A DNA stretch of 64,000 bases, taken from NCBI GenBank assembly GCA_017857395.1, contig JAFMDF010000009.1, positions 1 through 64,000 on the forward strand. Reading direction: 5' to 3'. The notes below the pieces were generated by a model that ran no database searches, had not been told where the DNA came from, and worked only from the letters and a program-made list of their open reading frames with translations. Origin of the DNA: Bacteroidota bacterium. GTDB lineage: Bacteria; Bacteroidota; Bacteroidia; Chitinophagales; Saprospiraceae. This document shows, in pieces, positions 8,583 to 16,781 of the stretch (positions are counted from its first letter, which is position 1; every line of letters starts with the position of its first letter). Made by a program: the position numbers and the translations under genes.

Positions 8583-9043
8583 AATTAATTTTTTTAATGA
8601 ATTAAATAATTTTGGATATAGGTCGCTCGGTCAGTTGGACGGTACATCAGCCTAACTTGGAGCGTAATTGTTGAATAATTAAAAGATTAAATTTTTATTG
8701 GTGCATCTTATAACTAGGAATTTATCCTTTGATTTTTGATGCTTATGCTTCTCATTTGTATAGTATTATTAGTAAAGAAGAAGTAAGGTTTTTTGAAAAG
8801 TTTTTTCGAAAAAAATTGATATTACTTCTTTGACCACTTTTTGTATTTGTTCAGCCTTTTGATTATTGGCTGTTTGATATATAGTATGCTTTGAATTGAA
8901 GAAGTAAGGTTTTTAAAAAGTTTTTTTTGAAAAAAATTGATATTACCTCTTTGACCACTTTTGGTCTTATCTAAAACCTTCAGATAAAAGGCATAATAAT
9001 TGTACCTATAATCCTACAATTTCACCCTATAAACTTTTTAGCA
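8583..9043. other. Intergenic region between divergent genes, with tandem duplication
   Basis: 461 bp without a gene, separating the minus-strand basic exported protein from the plus-strand TPR protein. Its main content is the 121-bp tandem duplication at 8759-8972, annotated separately. Confidence 0.6.
8759..8972 (+). repeat. 121-bp tandem duplication carrying AAGTAAGGT
   Basis: Two direct copies with a 121-bp period: GAAGAAGTAAGGT starts at 8777 and at 8898, and both continue through a T-run, a GAAAAAAATTGATATTAC block and CTTTGACCACTTTT. Within each unit GAAGTAA can pair with TTACTTC. The 9-mer AAGTAAGGT (8781 and 8902) also occurs, as an inverted pair, in front of the sigma-factor gene at 14461. 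Confidence 0.85.
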
Positions 9044-9448
9044 ATGACATTCTTCGAGCCACTTCTTAATCAAGGAGTTCAAAACCTTGAACAAAAAAAC
9101 TATGGAAAGACAATTTTATCTTTAAAAAAAAAGATAATACATTATCCAAATGATAGTGGTTTTGCTTATCTAGTTAGAGGTCAATCGGGGTTATCCATGC
9201 TTGTATCTAGAATTAAAAATGGAGTGCAATTATCGCATGATGATTGCCATCAAACTCTTCAAGACTATTCCTCAGCAATAGAGTTAGCCCCAGAACTTGC
9301 AAAAGAAGCATTCTACCAAAAAGGAATCGTTTATTCTTTGATAGAATCTTATACAGATGCGCTGCAAGATTTTGGAATGGCAGAAAAATTAGGGCATCCT
9401 GATGCTCAGGAAAAAATAGACGCTATTATCTCTTTATATTCGGCTTAA
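9044..9448 (+). CDS. Small TPR-type protein
   Basis: 134 aa with no signal peptide, so probably cytoplasmic. Two or three helical tetratricopeptide-like units can be read: LNQGVQNLEQKNYGKTILS, then TLQDYSSAIELAPELAKEAF and QKGIVYSLIESYTDALQDFG. These are protein-interaction modules without catalytic residues. The gene is convergent with the CHAT-TPR lipoprotein gene 130 bp downstream, and its promoter region carries the duplicated AAGTAAGGT block also found at the sigma locus. A role in the CHAT/sigma neighbourhood is possible but only inferred. Confidence 0.75.
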   Translation: MTFFEPLLNQGVQNLEQKNYGKTILSLKKKIIHYPNDSGFAYLVRGQSGLSMLVSRIKNGVQLSHDDCHQTLQDYSSAIELAPELAKEAFYQKGIVYSLIESYTDALQDFGMAEKLGHPDAQEKIDAIISLYSA

Positions 9449-9578
9449 TAAAAAGAAGCCTATTCCAATTAGAAACAAAGTCACCGAACCTTGATTCTTT
9501 TGGCGTTACCTTCCGCAATCTCCTTGTGCTATATCTGAACAATATAGTACCAACTGTTCAACTTATAAAATCTTACCT

Positions 9579-12101
9579 TTAAAAAACCTCCCCATTATCC
9601 CCAATCAAAACATGCCCAGCCCATTTAAAAGGGTGCGGATTAGGCGTACTATTAATAAAATCTAATTTCGCTTTTTGTAGGGCTATTGATTTTTTTAATG
9701 ATGGAGAAGTGGCATTTCCTTTAAGGCGAGTATAAAAATTAAGGGTAATAATTTTGGTGTTTTGTTCATCTACTCGCCATAAGGTGGTCATCATACTTTT
9801 TGCACCAGCATAAGAAAAGGCTCTCGTCATACCAATAATTCCTTCCGCATTTACTAGTTCTCCCAGTGCGGTTTCGCAAGCACTTAAAGAAACAAAATCA
9901 GCATTTAGTTGATAATTATAGAGTTCTTTGGTGAGTAATAAACTCGTTTGAATGTTTGACGGTGTAGGCGTTAAGGCTATCCAAGATTGTTCCCCTTGTT
10001 GGTCATTAGCAAAGCCGTGCGTAGAAAGGTGAAGCAGCCGATAATTTTCTGCTTTTTGCTCAAAATTGCTTTTGGTCGCTTGCTTATCTTGTAATAAATC
10101 GCCACTTCCAATTATCTTTTTAAGTTGGATAATTTCTGTTTTATTGAGATTCAACGGAGCGAGTCTTGTTTTGGTGGCTGAAATTAGTTCCTGCTGAAAT
10201 TTCGGTGCTATGCCTAAAAATGTTTTAGAGGGCTTATTTTTTTTGCGACTCATCTCTTTCAAAAGGGTGGCAGAATAGCTATAATTGAGGTCAAATTTTT
10301 GGATTAAATAAGGTAGGGCTTCAAAGGTGGTATCTTTTCGATTGGTTAAAAGGGCATCAAAAGGGACATAGCCTAAAACACCATCTGGAATAATAATCAA
10401 GTGTTCAATACCTTCAAAATCAGGCGTCCATGGGAATAGATATTTATACAATTGATTGGCGGAAGCAATATATTTTTGTTTGGCAGGTTTCGCAGCTTCT
10501 ACAGAAGTGCTAATAGCCGTTCGGTATTTCAGAAACCCATTATGAGTCATATCTTTGGTCAAATTGCTTAAATGGTCTCCACTAGCTTGATTGGATCTAT
10601 ATAAAATAACCGTATCTTTTCTAATGATAAAACTATATAACGCTTTCTCGGTACTAACATATTCAATTAACGCTTGATTTTCGGTTAATAATTCATTCTG
10701 AATAGTTGGAATAGTAATCGCCTGGTCGGCATATTTTAATTGATAATAAGCGGGATAATCCCTTTCTAATTGTTGGATAAATTGATAGTAATTTTGTTGG
10801 GCTTGATGATTCGAATTGTTTGGGTCGGAGGTTGCTGCTTTGAGGATGGCTGCCAATGTTTTTTCTTGCGCTATTTGTGCTTCGGGCAACCCAAATTTTA
10901 CTGCTTTTGATTGTCTAACCACCCCCAACAAAGTCATACTCTTAGTTTGCTCGGCTATTTCAAAAGCTTTGTGGAGATAAGTAGTTGCTTTTGCCTTATC
11001 TGTGGCATAATAATAACGTGCTAATTGGTAAGTAATGGCTAAGGCTTTTTCTAATTTTTTTCTTATCGCTTGTTGTAAATTTTGTTTAGATGCATCGAAT
11101 TGATGCAATTGCCACATCTTCCGTTCCACTTTATAAATTTTATCATAAGTGATTAACAATGCATCTAACCATTTAGGGTCTTGGCTTAAATTATAATAAG
11201 TCGTAAAAGTTTCCGCTTTCCCTTCTAATGCTTCAATCAAGGCATTTTCTGGGTATAAGTCCTTTTTTTTTGGATTATGTATAGCATTATCGGGCTCAAA
11301 AGAAGGGATTAATAATTGCAGACTATAATTAAAAGCTTCCAAACTCTCGTCCAATTGCCCCATCGTATGCAGTAATTTTCCTTTATCAACCACTAGTTTG
11401 CTCTTGGTTTTTCCTTTCGCATAATGAATGCCTCTATCAATTGACTCCTCTGCCCGATTTAATTGACCATTGGTAAAATACAGTTGCCCTTTCGTTTTAT
11501 ACATATTAGCAATCGCATTTTTTGTAGCAATCGTATTTTCAATTGCCAGTAAATCAATGGCTTGGTCACAGTATTCTACTAAATTATCTGTTGCGCCAAT
11601 AGCAAAAGCAGCGATGGCTAAATTAGACAATAAATAGCCTTTTGAAAGGTCAGAAATAACTGAAAAATTAAGCCCTTTTTGGTAGGTTTCGATTGCCTCA
11701 GACAGTTTGCCTTCTACTTTGAAAGTTAAGCCAATTTGATTGTATAGTAGCGCAGAATCATTTCTAGTAAAAGCCAATGTATTAAGTGCTTCGAGAAATA
11801 AAGCTCTTGCTTTAGTGGTTTCCCCAATACCTTTCCAACGGTTCGCTAAAGGAAAGAAAAGACTGTCTAAAAAAGGATATTGAGTAAAAGCACTATCAGG
11901 CAAATTTTGATACAAAGTATAGCCTTCTTCATAAGCATATAGGGAAGTTTGGAAATCATTAGTGGCCTTTCCTTGTTGACATAGTTGGCTAATGGTTTCC
12001 CAATTTATAGTTGTAGATACCGCAGATTCCTCTGATGAAGAACAACCGATTGCTACCAACAATACTAAGGAACTTATAAAATAAATAAACCATTTTTTCA
12101 T
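9579..12101 (-). CDS. TPR-CHAT domain lipoprotein
   Basis: 840 aa. The lipoprotein signal ends at LVAIGC (Cys about 20), predicting an envelope-anchored protein. Residues 40-400 hold repeated TPR units (for example LYNQIGLTFKVEGKLSEAIE). The C-terminal third is a CHAT domain, a caspase-like fold, with LHLSTHG (His about 695) and SLSACETALGE (Cys about 742) as a complete catalytic dyad, followed by GIIGMTRAFSYAGAKSMMTTLW. CHAT proteins of this build include active proteases. It lies 55 bp behind the 12157-14172 gene and is probably co-transcribed with it, divergent from a sigma factor gene. The substrate is unknown. Confidence 0.9.
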   Translation of the reverse strand: MKKWFIYFISSLVLLVAIGCSSSEESAVSTTINWETISQLCQQGKATNDFQTSLYAYEEGYTLYQNLPDSAFTQYPFLDSLFFPLANRWKGIGETTKARALFLEALNTLAFTRNDSALLYNQIGLTFKVEGKLSEAIETYQKGLNFSVISDLSKGYLLSNLAIAAFAIGATDNLVEYCDQAIDLLAIENTIATKNAIANMYKTKGQLYFTNGQLNRAEESIDRGIHYAKGKTKSKLVVDKGKLLHTMGQLDESLEAFNYSLQLLIPSFEPDNAIHNPKKKDLYPENALIEALEGKAETFTTYYNLSQDPKWLDALLITYDKIYKVERKMWQLHQFDASKQNLQQAIRKKLEKALAITYQLARYYYATDKAKATTYLHKAFEIAEQTKSMTLLGVVRQSKAVKFGLPEAQIAQEKTLAAILKAATSDPNNSNHQAQQNYYQFIQQLERDYPAYYQLKYADQAITIPTIQNELLTENQALIEYVSTEKALYSFIIRKDTVILYRSNQASGDHLSNLTKDMTHNGFLKYRTAISTSVEAAKPAKQKYIASANQLYKYLFPWTPDFEGIEHLIIIPDGVLGYVPFDALLTNRKDTTFEALPYLIQKFDLNYSYSATLLKEMSRKKNKPSKTFLGIAPKFQQELISATKTRLAPLNLNKTEIIQLKKIIGSGDLLQDKQATKSNFEQKAENYRLLHLSTHGFANDQQGEQSWIALTPTPSNIQTSLLLTKELYNYQLNADFVSLSACETALGELVNAEGIIGMTRAFSYAGAKSMMTTLWRVDEQNTKIITLNFYTRLKGNATSPSLKKSIALQKAKLDFINSTPNPHPFKWAGHVLIGDNGEVF

Positions 12102-12122
12102 AATTTCAAACCTGAAATTTTA

Positions 12123-12153
12123 ACTCATCACTTATCACTCATCACTCATCACT
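12123..12153. repeat. Heptamer tandem repeat (ACTCATC)
   Basis: Four heptamers (ACTCATC, ACTTATC, ACTCATC, ACTCATC) plus ACT fill the short gap between the CHAT gene and its upstream neighbour. This is a low-complexity tract with no clear function. Confidence 0.8.
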
Positions 12154-12156
12154 AGT

Positions 12157-14172
12157 TTACAGCTTCCAAACCGCAAATAATTGAAAGTTATAATTTTTTA
12201 AATCGGTAGGCGATACCAATCCTCGAATGCCAATACTCGGTCCTTTTTGCACTTTCCCCAAACTAATTTCGCCAATAATACTGGAAGTGATTTCGGTTTT
12301 AGCTTGATTGATATCTGTTAACGCTACTGTTTTAGAAGGATTAATGCCTTGTGGAAATTTATCTATTCTGATTAGTTCAACGAGATCAAAAAAGGAAAAT
12401 TCTAATTGGACACCCAACCCAATACTTATAAATTGATTGTCCAATTTAGCGAGTAGCGGAATATGAAATAATTTGCCTGAACCAATTCTTTGATAAAAAG
12501 CGGGTGCTGCACCAGGTTCTTGAGAGAAGACGTTATAATATTCTGTGGAAGCAAAATCATCTAAACTATATAAAAACTCTATTTGGGGATAAAATTTAGC
12601 TCGATAAGGCGATAGGGTTAATCCAATAAAAGCATTTTTACTAGTAAATTCCTTATTCTTATCCCAATTATAGGCAAACTTAATGCCTGGCGACCATCCA
12701 ATTTTAAATTTACTCTTGGCTTGATTGGTGATAATTGGCTCGTTTTGGTCAAAAATAATACTCGCTTGTGCCAGAAAATCTTTCTTTTTTAAGACCTTAA
12801 TTTTTGTTGTTTTTCCTGCCTTGTTCTTTTTATGTCGATGTTTGGTAGTTAAAGAAAATTCAATAAATCCCTGTGTATCTCTTTTCTTTACATCTTCTCC
12901 TTTTTTTTCAACCACCTTCCCATTCTTTTTAATTTTAGTCGTCTTGGTGCCCGGTAAAGAAATCCCCTTAAAATGGAAGGTAACCGTATCTTGCGTGAAA
13001 ATCGTATCCAAACAATTGGCGTTTTTAATTGCGGTACAAGGAAAACATTCTTTTTTAGAATAATAATCCAAAATTTTTAAACTCTTGGGGTCTAGATTTT
13101 CCGAAAGGGGCATTTTAATATAAACATCAGTAGCCGCCGCAGTTCCATTATTTTGAAATTCTACTAAATAGGATATGGTCTTACTTTTGGAAGTTCTATC
13201 CAATTGCCGATAATTCAATTTATTGGGAAATACGGTAGTTCTATTGGGGTCGTGAGAAGTATTGATAACTAAGGTTTTCTCAAAAGGAATCGGTTCACCA
13301 CCATCGGGAATGTAATAGCCTTTGATAGTGATTTTTCTACCGGGGTCTTTTCCCATAGCTTCTGTCCCTTTCAAAATGACATAAAAATTTCTGGCTTCAT
13401 TAGCTGCTAGGTTAGTATATCTCCACGCATTAAAATCACGATAATTGGCTTGCTCTTTTTTAAGGACACTTAGTAAGTCTCTAAAATTTTTACTGTCTGA
13501 CTTTTCTGTATCCTTCAATAGAGAGGTTTTTGAAACCCATAACTCCCTAAACGGATTTGATTCAACCGATGATATCGGACGATTATCAACCGTAACTGGC
13601 ATTTCACCAAAATGGTCATGTGCTTCCACAAATTCAAAATGTTTATTGGCGGCAAAGGGCGTTTTAGATTTTTTTTCTTTTTTTTCATTAAAACAAAGTA
13701 ACAATATCCCATTTGTCGCATAAGATTCCGTATTTCGATAAGCCATTTGCAAACCGAGTTCTTCCTTGGGCATTGCCTTAAAAATATTATGAATGACTAA
13801 ATTTTCATCTGCAGGAATGTCGGAATCACAGCAACTTTCACTAGAATTAATAGGCAACTTGGCAGCCGTAAGCGAAGCAGGAACTATAATGGAGGTTTTA
13901 GATTTCGGCTGATCAGGCAATAGATTATTAGTACCTTCTGCGGAATTACAAGTCAAATAAATAGTGATTTCTTGCAGTTTTTTTTGAGATAGATTTTTTT
14001 CTTTTTCGGTATCACTAAAGGTGCCATCGCCCCATTCTATGCCTTCCAATCTATATCCTTCAGGAGGATTGATTTTTACAGCATTTCCGTTTTTATCCAA
14101 AAAAATATCTACTTGTCCCCAAAGAAAAGAAGTGGACAATAAGAGTAATAATAATAGGCTAAAATTTTTCAT
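12157..14172 (-). CDS. Exported protein with DUF11/DUF7619-like domain and C-terminal barrel-like region
   Basis: 671 aa with a signal peptide ending near LWGQ. The middle contains a conserved-repeat (DUF11/DUF7619-like) Ig fold: ISYLVEFQNNGTAAATDVYI, then a Lys-rich insertion, ending in the family's usual ASIIFDQNEPIITNQAKS. The last 170 or so residues (GWSPGIKFAYNWDKNKEFTS onwards) alternate like an outer-membrane barrel and close with FQLFAVWKL. A CxxC sits in the insertion (CFPCTAIKNANC). It is 55 bp upstream of the CHAT lipoprotein gene and divergent from the sigma factor, so the two exported proteins probably form one unit. Confidence 0.65.
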   Translation of the reverse strand: MKNFSLLLLLLLSTSFLWGQVDIFLDKNGNAVKINPPEGYRLEGIEWGDGTFSDTEKEKNLSQKKLQEITIYLTCNSAEGTNNLLPDQPKSKTSIIVPASLTAAKLPINSSESCCDSDIPADENLVIHNIFKAMPKEELGLQMAYRNTESYATNGILLLCFNEKKEKKSKTPFAANKHFEFVEAHDHFGEMPVTVDNRPISSVESNPFRELWVSKTSLLKDTEKSDSKNFRDLLSVLKKEQANYRDFNAWRYTNLAANEARNFYVILKGTEAMGKDPGRKITIKGYYIPDGGEPIPFEKTLVINTSHDPNRTTVFPNKLNYRQLDRTSKSKTISYLVEFQNNGTAAATDVYIKMPLSENLDPKSLKILDYYSKKECFPCTAIKNANCLDTIFTQDTVTFHFKGISLPGTKTTKIKKNGKVVEKKGEDVKKRDTQGFIEFSLTTKHRHKKNKAGKTTKIKVLKKKDFLAQASIIFDQNEPIITNQAKSKFKIGWSPGIKFAYNWDKNKEFTSKNAFIGLTLSPYRAKFYPQIEFLYSLDDFASTEYYNVFSQEPGAAPAFYQRIGSGKLFHIPLLAKLDNQFISIGLGVQLEFSFFDLVELIRIDKFPQGINPSKTVALTDINQAKTEITSSIIGEISLGKVQKGPSIGIRGLVSPTDLKNYNFQLFAVWKL

Positions 14173-14460
14173 AATCTAACCAAGTTTTTTGAAAAAATTC
14201 CGTGTTCTTATTATAGAGAAGAGGAATTTAAAACATACGATGTCTCTCTATTCTATCCTTTTTTGACGAATTTTTAATCTCTCTTCTCTGTTCTCTGCTC
14301 CCTATTCTCATTTAACCACTAACCAATCAACTAATAAGTTGTAGTTTTTTTCAACTAAAAGTAAGGTAAAAACCGTTTTTTTATTAATTTTCCGTAGAAA
14401 CCTTACTTTTTGGCTATTTTTAGCACTATTCATTGATCAACGCTAATTCTTAATGATATA
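14173..14460. promoter_or_regulatory. Divergent promoter region with inverted AAGTAAGGT pair
   Basis: The 288-bp gap drives the sigma factor (plus) and the 12157-14172 gene (minus). AAAAGTAAGGT at about 14357 and its complement ACCTTACTTTT at 14400 form a pair 32 bp apart. The same 9-mer occurs twice before the TPR gene at 9044. This suggests a shared regulator, possibly autoregulation by the local sigma system. A C/T-rich low-complexity tract lies at 14275-14310. Confidence 0.45.
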
Positions 14461-15144
14461 ATGAGCATATTTCGAAAAATCAATCCTCCTAAAGGATGCG
14501 ACTTAAAATATACATCCACTCAAATTGTGGCTGCTTATGCGCATCCCGCCCAATTAGAACTTATTGCTAATCAGGTAGTTGGAGACTTGTTTCTTTGTCA
14601 ATATTTTAAAAATCAAGTTACTTGGTTTGTAAAAAATAATGGTGGAAAGCTCGAAGATGTAGAAGATTTTATTCAAGAGAGCTTATTTATAGTAAAGAAA
14701 AATTTGTTGAGTCATGCTTTTAAGGGAGCCGATTTGACTTCCTATACGATAGGGATTGCTAGAAATAGTTGGTTAAACATTATCAAAAAAAAGAAAAAAA
14801 TTCCTTTAGTGGATATAGGCGATGACCAAAAAGCAGCTTATGTAATTTCCAATATTAAGGAACCTACACCCAATCAGGAGGAATGGCGGATTATACAAGA
14901 AGAAGAAAATAATAAAAGCAAATATCTTTTGACCATCTTAAAAGATTGCCTGTCAGATAAACAAATTAAGCTGTTGTCCTCAAAATATATCCAAAAGTTA
15001 TCTTATGTAGAAATAGCAGCCGAGCTCCATTATAAATCTGCTGATGCGGCTAAGAATGCGGCGATGGATGCCAGAAAAAAAATCAAAAATTGCATTCAAC
15101 AAAATCCTCGATACAGTGATTTGTTGGCTTCTTTCAATGTTTAA
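14461..15144 (+). CDS. Sigma-70 family RNA polymerase sigma factor
   Basis: 227 aa. Region 2 reads LEDVEDFIQESLFIVKKNLL...LTSYTIGIARNSWLNIIKKKKK, the typical ECF helix ending with the basic -10 recognition patch. Region 4 is SDKQIKLLSSKYIQKLSYVEIAAELHYKSADAAKNAAMDARKKI, a helix-turn-helix. A long hydrophilic linker of about 50 residues separates them, so it is slightly longer than most ECF factors. The next gene starts 10 bp downstream and looks like its membrane partner. It is divergent from the CHAT-associated unit, which is the likely target or part of its regulon. Confidence 0.88.
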   Translation: MSIFRKINPPKGCDLKYTSTQIVAAYAHPAQLELIANQVVGDLFLCQYFKNQVTWFVKNNGGKLEDVEDFIQESLFIVKKNLLSHAFKGADLTSYTIGIARNSWLNIIKKKKKIPLVDIGDDQKAAYVISNIKEPTPNQEEWRIIQEEENNKSKYLLTILKDCLSDKQIKLLSSKYIQKLSYVEIAAELHYKSADAAKNAAMDARKKIKNCIQQNPRYSDLLASFNV

Positions 15145-15154
15145 AAAATGACCT

Positions 15155-15886
15155 ATGAAAAATATAGACGATATAATAGAAAGATACTTAAATGATGGGT
15201 TATCTACTACAGAATTGACCGAATTTAAGCAATTATTAGAAACAGATAAAGCCTTAGAAACCAAAGTTAAGCAGGAATTGATGATTAAAATGGCATTGGA
15301 AGCTCATGAAAAAGATGCGTTCAAACAACAACTTAAGGGGCTGAAGCAGCATAAAATTATCCCATTAAAAAATAATCGAAAACGACAGTGGCTATCTATT
15401 GCAGCAGCTATTGCCTTATTATTAATTCCTGCTTTTCAATTCTTCCAACATTCCAACACTCAAATTGCTAGTCAGTATTATGAAAAAGATGAAAGTATTG
15501 CTAGCCAATTATTATCCCCCGACGAAGCCCAATCGCCTTATAATTTAGCGATGAATGCTTATAGAAATGAAAATTATTCTTTAGCAAGTGAACAACTTTT
15601 AGCTATAAAAAACAACGCTAGAGCTACTTATACACTTGGACATACTTATTATTTATCTAAAAATTATCAAAAGGGAATCGAGCAATTTAAAGCAGTAATC
15701 AAGTCCCAAAATCCAGAATATTTAGAAAAAGCAGAATGGTACTTATTGCTTTCTTTACTTAAAATGAATCAAACGAATGGTGAATTTCATACTTTGTTAG
15801 CTGGGATTATTGATAAGAATGGAGTCTATAGGGAATCAGCCAAGGCAATTCAAGCTAAACTAAGTAGTAATTGGCGATTTAAATAA
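15155..15886 (+). CDS. Anti-sigma-like membrane protein with TPR region
   Basis: 243 aa. The N-terminal 75 residues (IDDIIERYLNDGLSTTELTEFKQLLETD...) match the cytoplasmic start of Bacteroidota anti-sigma proteins. A single membrane helix follows (WLSIAAAIALLLIPAFQFFQ, about residues 82-101), then a periplasmic TPR-like region (NAYRNENYSLASEQL, LGHTYYLSKNYQKGIEQFKA). It starts 10 bp after the sigma factor stop, so the two are probably co-translated. The likely role is to hold the sigma factor at the inner membrane until an envelope signal releases it, by analogy with FecR/RseA-type pairs. Confidence 0.75.
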   Translation: MKNIDDIIERYLNDGLSTTELTEFKQLLETDKALETKVKQELMIKMALEAHEKDAFKQQLKGLKQHKIIPLKNNRKRQWLSIAAAIALLLIPAFQFFQHSNTQIASQYYEKDESIASQLLSPDEAQSPYNLAMNAYRNENYSLASEQLLAIKNNARATYTLGHTYYLSKNYQKGIEQFKAVIKSQNPEYLEKAEWYLLLSLLKMNQTNGEFHTLLAGIIDKNGVYRESAKAIQAKLSSNWRFK

Positions 15887-16201
15887 TTGATTCGAGTTGC
15901 AGAACTGGTAGCTTTTTGTTGCCGTATTGCCATAAGTTGATTACCAATCCATTTCTCAATTCATTCTCCAAATTCCAGTTCCTGTCTACTACTTTCCTAG
16001 ATTCACCCCTTTTGCTTATCTTGCCCTCAATATAAGACCTAAGCATAATCGTTTCTTTGACGTAAACACAAGCTTGAACCTTGGAAAAGGCAGATTCAAA
16101 CCAAAAGAATGAGACGCTAGTGACAACCAATTCAAGTAATTTTGTTCGATTTTTATTTGAACAGGCAACCCACCCTTATTTATTCGTCGTAAGGGTTTAT
16201 A
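15887..16201. other. Intergenic region with possible gene remnant and hairpin
   Basis: 315 bp. On the minus strand an 83-codon frame reads like the C-terminal end of an old gene (KVVDRNWNLENELRNGLVI...), but nothing supports its start and no family was recognised. A CCCTTA...TAAGGG dyad at 16173-16195 lies just before the second sigma gene and may be part of its control region. Confidence 0.35.
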
Positions 16202-16780
16202 ATGAATGTGTTAATGGCAAAAGATATAATCAATGTACCCTTTTTGATAAAGGGATGCCGAGAAGGAAATCGGTCAAGTCAGCTGCGGTTGTATGAGCAT
16301 TTCTACGGTTATGGCATGGGAATATGTCTACGATATTGCAAAAATAGAGAAGAAGCATTGGAAGTTTTAAATGATGGATTTTTAAAAGCTTTTACTAAAA
16401 TTGAACTCTACAACCCACTTTATCCGTTTAAAGCATGGTTTCGTAAAATTTTAATAAACGCTTCTATTGATTATCATCGAAAATATCATAAATTAACAGG
16501 TGGAGAAGCCCTAGGATATGAAGCAGAAACAAAAGCTTCTACGCATAACCTTGGTTTGGAAAACTTGGCTTATGATGATTTAATAAAAGTAATGCAAAAA
16601 CTAAGTCCAGGATATCGACTAGTTTTTAACTTATACATAGTAGATGGTTTGACGCATAAAGAAATTGCTAAAAAATTGACGATTTCAGAAGGGACTTCAA
16701 AGTCCAATTTAGCAAAAGCAAAAAGAAAAATTCAAACACTTTTGGGTGCGTCACATGGGATTTACTATAAACCCACATAA
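16202..16780 (+). CDS. ECF RNA polymerase sigma factor
   Basis: 192 aa, the normal length for an ECF factor. Region 2: LRLYEHFYGYGMGICLRYCKNREEALEVLNDGFLKAF...PFKAWFRKILINASIDYHRK. Region 4: LSPGYRLVFNLYIVDGLTHKEIAKKLTISEGTSKSNLAKAKRKIQ, with a clear helix-turn-helix. The 16202 ATG is used; a second ATG 12 bp later is equally possible. The next gene's ATG follows the stop by one base, so it is translationally coupled to the anti-sigma-like partner. It is unlike the sigma factor at 14461 in length and linker, so it is not a recent duplicate. Confidence 0.93.
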   Translation: MNVLMAKDIINVPFLIKGCREGNRSSQLRLYEHFYGYGMGICLRYCKNREEALEVLNDGFLKAFTKIELYNPLYPFKAWFRKILINASIDYHRKYHKLTGGEALGYEAETKASTHNLGLENLAYDDLIKVMQKLSPGYRLVFNLYIVDGLTHKEIAKKLTISEGTSKSNLAKAKRKIQTLLGASHGIYYKPT

Positions 16781-16781
16781 A

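Noticed and set aside
15879-16130. 83-codon minus-strand ORF in the sigma-locus gap
   Set aside because: No start supported and no recognised family; kept only as a possible remnant.
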